Assembly: GCA_012295275.1 (NCBI GenBank)
Contig: CM022671.1
Span: forward strand, 24,292,822 to 24,356,821
Origin: Chrysomallon squamiferum
Taxonomy: Eukaryota; Mollusca; Gastropoda; Neomphalida; Peltospiridae
Direction of reading: 5' to 3'
DNA: 64,000 bases
Positions 12,437-25,200 of the stretch are shown in pieces. Numbering within the stretch: position 1 is the first letter of the stretch; each line of letters begins with the position of its first letter. The position numbers and the translations under genes are program-made. The notes beneath the pieces were generated by a model. That model was not told where the DNA came from, searched no databases, and saw only the letters and a list, made by a program, of their open reading frames with translations.

Positions 12437-13177
12437 ATGCACCTGTTCAACAAATATTTATTTTGTTTATCCATGATAGAATATCTTTATCAACCGACGC
12501 TTGAGATGGTAGACATGAATATTCATGAACTTCAGTTTGTGGCTGATCACCTTACCACAAAGGAATGCCTAACTTTAAGTGCCGCTCTACAAGAAAAGTC
12601 ATTTCAGCTTGATTTCAGTAAACTGACAGCTTCAGAATCACACATTCGCAGTAAGCCATGTCTGTTGCTTCTTCTCGAATATGACAGAGGATATGGACGT
12701 CGCAAAACGTTTCAAGATTTGGCATTACGTCTCCGAGAGATCGGTAAACCGAAACTGGCCGACAAACTGTCGAAAACAGTATATCACGAAGAAGCTTTGG
12801 CAATCAGGAGAAACTTTTTGAACGACCCTTTTAAGAAAATGATTCCATCAAAATCTGCGGTTTTGGATGAAGAGGTGTCTGCTACTGTACTTACACCAGC
12901 TTTCGTACGAGATAGATTTTGGACACCAACGATGATCTGGAGTGTAGTGTTAGGAACAGTATCTGGACTTATTATGCTTTCTTTAGCCTTCGAATATTTT
13001 TGTCCAAGAGCCTTGCCTAACATTTGCTATGAGATTTGCCCGAAGTCGTGTACTGTACGTTGGATTGCTTGTAAAATGGGTATGAAAGCCTGGTGCAAAG
13101 GATTACGAACAGATATTATGAAAACTGTAACCGGCAATAAAACTGTCATAGATGATGGTGAATTTTATTTAATTTAG
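12437..13177 (+). CDS. Intronless death-fold, single-pass membrane protein
   Basis: A single uninterrupted frame of 246 residues from an ATG in the context aacaATGc. Residues about 27-125 look like a death-superfamily helical domain: ELQFVADHLTTKECLTLSAAL, then a conserved-type block around TFQDLALRLREIGKPKLADKL. Families of invertebrate death-like proteins carry the same pattern (a reminiscence from family knowledge, not a search). Residues 164-187 form one strongly hydrophobic segment, followed by a short tail with six cysteines (189, 197, 201, 205, 212, 220) and several basic residues. No N-terminal signal peptide is convincing, so the death-fold part is probably cytosolic and the Cys-rich tail luminal or extracellular; topology is inference. 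A downstream in-frame ATG (residue 24 or 27) could be the true start, as the domain begins just after it. A polyadenylation signal lies at 13280-13285. Confidence 0.72.
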   Translation: MHLFNKYLFCLSMIEYLYQPTLEMVDMNIHELQFVADHLTTKECLTLSAALQEKSFQLDFSKLTASESHIRSKPCLLLLLEYDRGYGRRKTFQDLALRLREIGKPKLADKLSKTVYHEEALAIRRNFLNDPFKKMIPSKSAVLDEEVSATVLTPAFVRDRFWTPTMIWSVVLGTVSGLIMLSLAFEYFCPRALPNICYEICPKSCTVRWIACKMGMKAWCKGLRTDIMKTVTGNKTVIDDGEFYLI

Positions 13178-13222
13178 AATCAACTGCCAATTTTTGTATT
13201 ATGTTAAATATGATTTGTTTAA

Positions 13223-13223
<1 letters not shown>

Positions 13224-13258
<35 letters not shown>
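13224..13258. repeat. TA microsatellite in 3'UTR
   Basis: About 17 TA units between the stop codon of the death-fold gene and its polyadenylation signal. Confidence 0.9.
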
Positions 13259-13261
<3 letters not shown>

Positions 13262-13279
13262 CTGTCAGTTTCTTATGAG

Positions 13280-13285
13280 AATAAA
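13280..13285 (+). terminator. Polyadenylation signal for the death-fold gene
   Basis: AATAAA 103 bases after the stop codon; the only good match close by. Confidence 0.5.
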
Positions 13286-13289
13286 ACTA

Positions 13290-14190
13290 AATTATGGAAA
13301 GGTACGCATGGCTGAAAATGCACTTCCATTTGTGCACTTTTATTCATCTAGACTCTTTTAATAACCTTAAAAACCTAGCACGTCTAAATATTAAAAATTC
13401 AACAATATCGAAAAATGTATTTCTAAAACAGGTTAGAACAGACACTCAATTTTTATTTTTTTTATTTTATTATTCTTATATTAATTATTTTATTTTATAC
13501 TTTAGAATATATAAATAATTAAAATCACTTTCAAATATGAAATTCTGGTCTGCAAATGCTTATTACTCTTTATTACAGTTTTGTTGTCAGTAATCTCGCT
13601 AGGCCTACATATATCTCAAGCATTGTTAGCTGAGGTTTAGAAATGAAAAAAAATATATCATTTGTCTTTTCTAATATACGGACATACAAGTGCAAATTAC
13701 TTTATATATATATATATATAAACTGATCAGTATATACCGCATGATGATTCCGATTTTAATGGTGTAATTTGAATCGTCTTTGTAAAGAAACACACACATA
13801 CACACATTCACGCATACTAACCTGAATACCAATTTATGATATGCTATCCCGGTCAGTTAGGTAATATTTTTTTTTATAATAATAATAATAACAATTATTA
13901 TTATTATTATATCCCACTTGATAGTTAGGCTGTGTAAAAATAAAATCATGCCAAAAAACGATTTAATTTTTAAAACAAAAACAACAATCATAATAAATGT
14001 TAAATTTTCACCTGTATTATTTGTCGGAAATAGTAACATTCAATTCATTTAAAATAAAACTGTAAACACATCAGCAGCAACAAAACTACATGAAAAGATT
14101 ATGTTAATAATGTATTTGTAAATAAATAACGCCCCCGAATAACTGAGCTACCATGCATGGGAAATTTCAAACACGGAAGTCAATTTTCAC
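13290..14190. other. Intergenic, nothing recognised
   Basis: AT-rich with short TA and AAT runs. The short open frames show no family features and no splice support. Confidence 0.5.
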
Positions 14191-14194
14191 GTGA

Positions 14195-14366
14195 TTCAAC
14201 ATCCGGGGAGTTTCGCAGAAAACCTGACGTGGCCTTTTGTTTATTATTGACTAGGTAATCAATCGAGCGAAGCATTTTGACAGTTCGGTCCACCATTTTC
14301 TGTTAGCAGTACATCGGTTCGGTTTCTACAGCCACGTCGGTTTACGTTTACATTTAAGGCAAACAG
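14195..14366 (+). promoter_or_regulatory. Promoter and non-coding first exon of SMIM14 (probable)
   Basis: A locally GC-richer, CpG-containing patch in otherwise AT-rich DNA, ending in a good donor (aaacag followed by gtattat at 14367). No ATG frame of use lies in it, and the first coding exon of SMIM14 starts with six untranslated bases after an acceptor at 16418. A separate 5'UTR exon is therefore required, and this is the best candidate. Confidence 0.5.
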
Positions 14367-16397
14367 GTATTATTTTGTTTAAACTTGTTAAAATGAAGCA
14401 TACAATTCGCAACTCAAACTTTTGACGTTGATTTTTTATTGACGTCAATTCTGTATTCGATTCTGATATTCAATCTGTTGCAACACTGGTTGGGCATATT
14501 AATGACAAAACAGAATACTGGCACATATTTTATAATTTAGGTATCATAACAAATAAGCATTTATTATTATATTTTCGTTATATATGTAACTAATTTGTTA
14601 AAATTTAATTCTCGGAATGCCTATGAAAAGGTGTATCATCAGCATTGTTTATATTGAAATAAAAACAAAAAATTTCCAAATTTTTGTAACTGCATTATTA
14701 TTTTCTGCTTGTCAGTAGAGATTTTACAGGACTTTTTGCAGCAATTCTTATACTGATGCTAGAGCTATACAAAAAGGTTAAACAAGACATAAACACTATA
14801 CCCACCCCCAGTTATTTAGTAACGGTGCTAACGCATTTTCATTTTTATTTATTTATTTATTTATTTATATTGCATTTCAAAGTTTCAAAAATCCATTTTC
14901 CGTGTATCGGTATTTTGAAAGTTTTTTTGTTTAGTTTAAAAAAATAATAATAATAAATAACAAAAAAAAAAAAAAAAAAACCTTATGTTACAAAAAAAAA
15001 CTTACTTCAAGAGATAGATATTATCAATTATCAAATTTGCATTATCCATTCAATAAAGTGTTCTTTTTATGAAGACGTTATCAGAAGTAGACACTGAGTT
15101 AAATATTGTTTTAGGCATGTTTCAATTGATAGATGAACTCGAGATCATTCCTGAGTAAGAGTTGTGGTTCGTGAATAGGTAATTTTTCTTTTATTTTGAT
15201 GTTTACTACTGCAGACGATCCTATAGAGTTGTCGTTCCTGAATGGTTATTTTTATCGAATCGGGCAATATCGCTTCATTTCAAATGGCAATTAAACAATA
15301 AAAATGTGGGTTATTTGTAAATACAGGACAGAAAGTGAAAGAAGATAGTTCTAAATGTTCCAATTAAATAATCTATCAGCAGATTTTGTTCTAATATTCA
15401 GTTGTTTTTACGAATTCTATGTTTCGCTCTATAGTCTATTTTCGGATTTTCAATTACACCTTTTCAACAAGTTCCCTTAACAAAGCAAACTGATATCTGA
15501 TTTTATTCTTCTTTAAAACATAAACTAAATTAACGTACAATTTTGAGGTTGGGAATTTGCCATTGCTGAAAAAAAAACAAAAACGTAGTGAGCACCCCTA
15601 ACGGCCGTTAGAATTGCAATATTTAGTGTACTTTAACATCGATGTCATTTGTTTTGTTCTTCAAATTTTAGTGTAAAAGTTATTACATTTTTATGTATTT
15701 CCTAATCATGCCTTTAAACATGAACAGCATCATTACAAAATAAAAATAAAAAACATCTAAGAGGGCCAAAAAATAACTGAAATCACTAGGGTTATTCTGA
15801 AATTCTGATAATGCTAAATAATATTTTTGATAACATGAATTGAATCTTGGATTTTTAAAGGACTGCCTTACAACTTTACATAACTTTGCTAATTAGTAAT
15901 AGATAGTTTGCAGGCTCAAGCATTTTGAAGCATAATCTTAAATACAGCCATTTAACGTGTCATTTATTTTATTATTTTACTTCCATAATTCACTCAGATT
16001 TTCAGCTTTAAAAAAAGAATTAATAAAAAAGAATGTCCACATACTTAGATATTAAACAAAACATCACCTTCCCTACAAAAAAACCCCATCATTATGGTTT
16101 ACCATATCAAAATATTAATGAAATGAGAAAAAAAAGGCTGGTGCTGCTACATTATTATCTTTTAATAACAGTATTACTAAAATAACATTGATAATTCTGT
16201 TAGGTTCTGTTTCATATAAGGGGGATTGAGTAAAGTGGGGAGTTAAGATAAAATGTTAATTATTTACAAACATTTAATTAAATGACCATGTTGGTAATTA
16301 TTTTATGTTGCCTTCACTTCATCTAAACAATGTAATTTGATTTCATTGATTTTATTGATTTTTCCTTATTTTAAAATTTAATGGCCATAAATATTAA

Positions 16398-17627
<1,230 letters not shown>

Positions 17628-20600
17628 TTTGAAAATGGGGATGCAATAAGTAATAGGAAATTAACTGAAGCCATTATTCCTTTCTGATCTGCTGAAGGCA
17701 TATCACCTCAGAAGTAACTTTATACTGAAATAAACTACTGTATTTTAGAATCAGCAAATTCCTGATGCAACTTACTTTAATAAATTTCATGTACATATAA
17801 TTATTTTATTTGGCAGCCTTTTCATAATTTCAGTTGTTAAGGATTTTCAGCTGTGTTGTTGATAATTATTATTATTTTTTCTTTTTCTTTTTTAGAAACA
17901 TGCTACACTTTTCAACCTTTTATTTTTTTATTTTTTATTACACAAATGTTTTAAGAAAGGGGTTTTTCAAGCAAAAAAATTATTAATGGAATCACCATGT
18001 TATTTATCATGTTATTTCAACAGACAAATGACTGACTTTATTTTGACTGTAATGTGAAATTGAGTACTTGTATCTGAAAAGTCACTGAAAATTTAACTGT
18101 TTAATTATATACAGGATTTTTATAGATATGTAAAAGAAGACTGACTTTGAAGAAATCTTGAAGTCCTGTTGTACTGTAATGTAAATAATTCGTATTACAT
18201 TAATACATTTATAATTTCTAGATATTCACAGTTGGGGATTTTTTTTTGTTTTTTTTTCTCTTAACATTGATAAAAAGTGTGGAAACAGCAGACAAAAACA
18301 TGCTGAATTTGTCTTGTGTATTGAATGTCAGTGGTGATTTTTATTCATTTAAAAAAATAAAATAAATAAATAAATAATTCCACTTATCAGCACATTAAGT
18401 TATTTCTGAGCTGTTATGTTCAGTGCAATATTAACAGCATTTCAGTACAGCAGTTATTTTGTTCTGATCAACAAATATTTTTGATTGTACAGTGTTGCTT
18501 TAATAGCTGGGCTGTTCAGCAGATATTTTAAACTCTTTTTTATACAAAATTTGTAAAGAAATTTTTCATTATTATTATTTTTTTTTTTAAAGTGGTGTTG
18601 GAAGCCTATTTTGCACAAAAATTCTGATACCATAATAATGTCAGTGAAGTTACTTTAAGAGTAACAAATCTCATTATATAAGCAGTGCTTTTGCAGTAAA
18701 TGTTAGTGGGGGTTTTTATAAAAAAAAGCTCTTTTTTTTTTTTTCTGTTTTACTGGCTGTAAATTGGAGTCTGCTTACAATTCATGTTCAGTTTGTTACC
18801 TACTTAGATCTCGGTGTTCTCAATTTTTAAAATGCCTTTGCTACATCCATTCTTTCAGAGCATGCTCAACTGCATTTGCAGTACTTTTTCTCCTATGAAA
18901 GAAGTTATGATTTTGTTGTCACTTTTTGAAATAAGCTATTGTTAAGCATCAAATAATTGTATGAAATTAATCTCGAGCCACTCAGAACTTTTGAGAAAGT
19001 ACAAAGGCACTTTAAAAATACTGTGGGTGATTTTTTATATCTTTTTAAATATGTATCCTGTTTTAGATATTGTACTGGTATATTTTATGTAATGTAAATG
19101 ACTTTGTTATTATTGTTTATAGAAGGGGGGACAAAATACCTTTTTGTGATTCTGCCATTTTTTTGTTGAAACTTACTCAGCATATTTGTTGATGTACTGG
19201 AATTCCAAGAACCATTCCAAACATAAAAATCCAGATACATGTGAACATCCATGTCTTGATTTAAAATTTTACATACAAAGAAAAAAGGATTTACCTTCTT
19301 CATTGTTGCTAAAATGACAAGTAAATTTAGAAAGAAAAATACACTTGAAAAAGAAATCCAATCCAGATATCAGGAACTAACATTAAACAAGCTTGGATAA
19401 AATTTCTTTACGTGTACATTGCTTTGGTGGATTTGGTAAACCTTATATATTTCAAATATAGTTTTGTCATTTTTCTAAATTTATTTTTATAAACTGATCT
19501 AGTTGTTTACTTGGTAGGTGAGTGGTATGTAAACACTAGCCATTATGTAGTAATGGTAATAAAATGATGGTTGTTTCAATCATGTATGTTTTCAAATCAG
19601 AAATTATTGTTCTTTAGATAGTAATAATCAAAGGTCTGGCAGGCCAGATTATTATTATTTTTTAGTTCAATTTCTGATTTTATGTTTTGAAAAATAATAA
19701 AAATACCAATCAAAGTAAATCATTTGAATGGAGTTTTGCTCTTATTTTTGCCTCCAATACATTAATGAAAACATATTAAGTCATTTAAATAAATTAGATA
19801 TTACTTTTGGAACCTTATTTAAGTTTTAAATTTTGTTAAATTAAAGTTATAAAGTTTATTTTTCTTTTGCATGTATGACAAATATGAAAAGATTATTTGA
19901 GATTTTAATTTTTGAGTATGAAGTTATTAATAAAAGGTTTTGAAAAAGTTTTCAATTGGATAATCAGTGTCACTGGTGTACTTTCAGAACCCTAGTTCTG
20001 TGATTCTGTGATACTGTAATTAGTATTCTGAGATTTTATTTTGTTGTTAAAACTTTACCCTTGTCTTTTGCATGTAACAAACTGATCTGTTTTATAAAAT
20101 CTGACTGTACCATTTTATTTCTTTTTTCATTTAAATATATATATATATATTTTTTTTTTTTTCTTAATGCTACAGACTACCAGTTCAGAGGTGTTTAGAG
20201 TGTTCATTGTTAAGCTTTGTGCTTACAATTGGCAAATTAAAAATTTAATAATTCATCGATATATTGAAAACTAGTCTTTGTTTCAGTGTCAGGGAACTGG
20301 TCTCAGTTGTTTTTTTGATTCTGATTATTTAAAAAACAATTTCACTCTGTATAAATAATAATCTAACTGATAAAATATTTTATTCAAACATCAATATACA
20401 AGTATTATCTGAATATATTGTTATAAATGGTTATGGGTTTATTCATATGATAATTTACTATTATTTTATTTAATTATTGGGATGTTCCTTGTGAATAATG
20501 ATGAATTGTAATACAACAAAAATGTTGAAAAATTGGTGTATGGGTTGCAGAATTTAATATATAATGAAGCAGAATATTTTAAGTACCTGTATTAATGTGG

Positions 20601-20800
20601 AAGGGGTTTTTAAAAATGTTCTTATTAGCTGTCTCCACATTAAAAACAATTTTTTAACGGGCAGTGTTATGGAATTGAAGATAATTCAGTATCAGCCAAA
20701 CATTTAGTTTTTTTTATATTGTGGAGATGTTTTTTTTGTTTCTTTTCTGTGAAATGTAATTTGTCTTTCATTTACAGATGTGTGCTGTTTATTTAATAAA
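17628..20800 (+). other. Probable long 3'UTR of SMIM14
   Basis: No open reading frame with coding character. AATAAA motifs occur at about 17729, 19559 and 20795-20800; the last, followed by a GT-rich stretch, is a plausible distal end. A long 3'UTR would fit the vertebrate gene, but transcription across the whole interval is not shown by the sequence. Confidence 0.4.
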
Positions 20801-22034
20801 GTCAAGAGTAAATTAATATAGTTTTTAGAATTTCCCTAGAGTTGAATGAAACTTTTTCACTACAGAATGTTAAAAAACATATCCCCCATCAAAAAAAAAA
20901 AATTAAGCCCTCCGAACAAAACAAATAAAAATGATAATAATAAAGATCATTATAAAATTACACAATTTAATTCTCATTAAAAACACTGATAAAAGAAATT
21001 AAATGGGTGTTTTAAAAAAACTAATAAATACATTTTATCTGTATAGTCTTTTCAAAAATTGTAGTGGAAAGTTTGCACCATGAAATATGATAAAACTGAG
21101 AAATGACTGCAAAGAATTTCGAGCACTAATCTTAATTTTTAATTGGGCATAAACTATCATTTTAAGCTTAATGTTAGCATAAACCAGCACAAACCGCATA
21201 GTGTAAGTCATGTGAGCCAAAAAAATAAATAAAAAATACATACATATCATAAAAAATTTAAACACTTATAATACCATGTTGCAAACCAATGCCATAAAAA
21301 CGTCTTGTTTCTTTTAAATCAGGTGTGTATATGTCTATGTGTGTTTTTATACACATATTTTGGAGAGAAAAAAACCATCTAGGCTGACACTTGCATGCTT
21401 ATATGTTGGTAATATACAGTTAGTTACTCAGTGTTTTAAATGAAAGTGTTAAAGTTTTTACTTACAATACTTTTAAGGTACTGATGAAAATAATGCACCA
21501 TACAGCATTGCTCAATTTAAAATCAAAATTTTGTATTTGTTTTTGTAGAAACATAAAGAAATATAGATAAATTTGGCTTATTTCATCTTAAAATAATTAA
21601 TTTAGATACCATATCAAAATTATAATTTATTTGACATCTTTTAATTTATTTTTGTCTATTAACTGATTAATGATACAACATTTTATTGGAACAATTTATC
21701 ATAATGTAATTACATTAAAAATATCAAGTGTATAAAAAAAGATCTTCTAACTTTAGCAGCACAGAACATGAACTCAAAAAAATAAAGCCAAAAATGATTT
21801 GAAAAGAAAATGATTATATCAGCTTAACTTTTCACCCCAGAAAAAAGCCATACTTACTTAATAACAAATTTCATCTATATTTTTTATGTATAATATTAAT
21901 GTATAAAAAAGGCAATAATAAGAAATACATGTATAATAATAACCGTAACATTTAGTGAATGCCTTTTCTAATTTAAAATTCCATACATCTTAACAATGTG
22001 GCTCTTAAATATCTATTCCAACTGCAAGCCTCGT
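20801..22034. other. Convergent intergenic region between SMIM14 and ZCCHC8
   Basis: AT-rich, no coding features. The two genes end toward each other. A minus-strand polyadenylation signal for ZCCHC8 lies at its right end. Confidence 0.45.
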
Positions 22035-22040
22035 TTTATT
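22035..22040 (-). terminator. Polyadenylation signal for ZCCHC8
   Basis: TTTATT on the plus strand reads AATAAA on the minus strand, about 170 bases after the ZCCHC8 stop codon. Confidence 0.45.
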
Positions 22041-22210
22041 TTGGGGGCTGACTTAGTTTAGATTAGCAAGTATATTAGGTAAACAAATAATTATTTTCAA
22101 AACATATCTTAAATAACAAAATCATTTAAAATGTTTTTACAGATAGAGCTACCAGTAATTAATCAATGGGGTAGGGAATGAAATGGGGGTTCCTACATAG
22201 GAATACATTT

Positions 22211-25200
22211 CTACTTCTTTTTTTTGTGTATAATTTTCATGAGACCATGGATTTTTTCAAACGTCCCTGTAGAATCAGACACATTTTCATACAAAACATG
22301 CTGCTCCACCCCAACACTAAATTTCTCTCTGTCTGGCAACCTGTTGATGCTTTTCTCCTTCACAACAATTGGTGTTCCATAGTCTTTAGATATAGATCTT
22401 GATGGCATTATAAAGATTTTGGTTTTTGGAGTATCATTATTTTCTACACTGTCTGATAGTGAAGCATTGGAATTCTTCACACTGTCAGAAGGCGAATTTA
22501 TTCTTGATGATGATGAATTTAGGGATGTTTCATTTCCATTATCTTCACTGTTTTCGGTCTCATCCTGCATATTGGCCTCATCTTCAGAGTTACAGCTATC
22601 TATAACCACAAAGTCACTGTCTAAATTCTCCTCGTCTAAAGCCTGAACTAGTTTTTGATACTGTTCCTCTAGAATTTCTAACGATGGACTCTCAGATCGT
22701 ACACTGTCTTGTGATGCTACTCGTGATGGCGTTTTCTTAGTCATGGATGGTGGCAATGGTGGCAAATCTGGTGGTGTGTCAGAAGGTAAAGGTGGTGGAG
22801 TCATGTCTCCAGGAGGGGAACTGGATGCTGGTGTTTTTGGAGGGGTGCTGTCTGGAAGAGGAGGTTTGGAAGGAGGAGTGTCTGGCGGTAATGGAGGAAT
22901 AAACTCTGGTCTGTCCAGAATCAAAGGATCATCATTTCCTGAAACAGATAAATATTCTAAGTAAAAAGCAAAGTTGAGTAAAGATGAAAAAACAACTTCC
23001 TTAGTTCAAAGGTATTGTTCAAATTATCCTCATTCCTTTAAAAGAAGAAGACCATTATTAATTATAAAATGCACATAAACTAATGCTTATTGTATTGTAG
23101 TTATCTAATGGTAGATAACCTTTTTTCATACCTAAAGATCTTGCTTGAGAGATAAGATATTCTCATTTCTGTAATTCTATGGCAGTAAACTCGTGCATTA
23201 TGTGCTTAAGACAAACATGACTTGATTGCTTTTAGATGTAAGCATATTTCAAATGACTGATTATAAATAAGATTTAATAATAATTACCTTCATCATCAAG
23301 GTCCATCTCACTCTCTCTATTTTCCAGCTTCTGTTTCTTTCTGTAGCATTCCTCTTCTGCCTGTTTTTTACGTTTTTTTAACTGAAAATTTCAAGTGTAT
23401 TCTGGACGTCTGTTAACCAGTAAACAAATCCCTGCCTGGATAATGGTGTTTGAGACATCAGTGAATTTAATGAAACAACTAATAATTACTACAGGTGAAA
23501 ATTTCAAACATTCCCTTATTCAAGAACTAAGTTTATAATAATTCTAGACGTAATGTTCAAAGTGAACAGAGAAAAAAACTTAATAAATATTTTTCCCCCA
23601 GTATCCTGTAAGAGAAAAAATAAAGACTAACCTCCATTGTTTCCGCTGTCTGAGCCTGCAGTGTTCGTTTGAGTTGATGAGTCTGAAGTGGTGGCATGTC
23701 ATACTGTATGTGATCCTAAACGAAGAATACAAAATAAAAAAAAACATTCTTCATATGACTATAAACAAAAAATAATTAGTAAAATGTCAGACATACAGAA
23801 TAAAATACTGAAATGAAAAATAAAGAAATATTTCTATACTAACTTGTCTAAATTTTTGATTGTCTGCATGTAGATTTAAAATAATTAATTCATGCTTACA
23901 TCTATTACACCTTTAGGAACCTCAACTGTAAAACCTGGATATTCTATGATCTTCTCAACTTTAATTGAAGCTGAAAAAAACAATAAAGTTATGATAATAA
24001 ACCAAAGACATCATTTTAATTTTTAATAATCTACTTTCAAAACAGTTTTGCTTGAGACAGAAAGGTATTTTACCAGTGTTACATGTTACAAGTAATTTGA
24101 CTAATAAACTTGCAAGTGTGATCAGTGATGGTTATGACAGATTAGTAATTTAAATAAAAAAGTTAAAAAAACTTAATTATCTTACCTGTAACATCATCAC
24201 AATCACCTGAACCACTACCACTCTCACTGCATTCTGAAAGTATTTAATATTTTATACTTAAAAAACAGCATTTGTAGTTTGTCAGAATTACAATTAAATG
24301 ACAATCAAAAATGCAACAAAGTAACAATAACCAGAGAAGAAAAATGTATCTATTTCAGTTTAGCATTGCAAAAACGTAACTTCTTGTTTACAAATCATAA
24401 AAACAATTATTATGAACTGCATTATTTTATTTTAGTCATAATTTGAAACAAATTACTTTTATAATTAAGTGCAAGGAATTTAAAATTTTCAAAAATAGCA
24501 ACATTTTTCATATTTAATCATTTAAAAAATAAAAAAAAATGCCTTTTCCATGTTTGTCAAAAATAACAAGGCCAGATGTATCCATCTGTGCTTCAGCCAG
24601 CCATCCAGGAGGGTATCCCAGCATCCTCATACGATATATATAGGGTGGTAATTCGTTTGATGCTAAACCAAGAGCTTCTCTCAAATTACAACTGAAACAA
24701 ATTTAGAAATTTACTATTCTATTTACTGTTGTTTCATCAATTATATTTCATAGTCAAACATTACATAATTATTATTTCAAAAGTTTGGACTGAGAAAAAA
24801 AATAAATAAAAAATAAAATAAATAAATAATCCTGTGAAGTTATTATTTCTTATAATTTAACTGAATTATTTTTAATAATGTTTCATTTTTTGGGGGGGAG
24901 GGGGCTTATTTTTAAATAAATATACTGTGACATTATTTCAGGTTTAATTATTAATTATCATGTCATTAATCTATTAACATTTTGTTTTCACTAGTGACTG
25001 ACCTGAACACTTTATCTGTCAAATATTTAGTGTGTTAAATTATTCACAGTACCACCTAACTAAAATAATTATTTTTATTCATTCATATTGGTCTGTTTTA
25101 TTTCACTCACTGGAGCAGGAAACACATTTACCAGACATCTTTTAAATTCCGAATTCATCTTTTATTAGGCATATTGTGCATCACATTTCAAAGATTCTAA

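Noticed and set aside
22419-22964. Plus-strand Gly-rich and Ser-rich frames
   Set aside because: Antisense shadows of the Pro-rich last exon of ZCCHC8, which matches the family on the minus strand.
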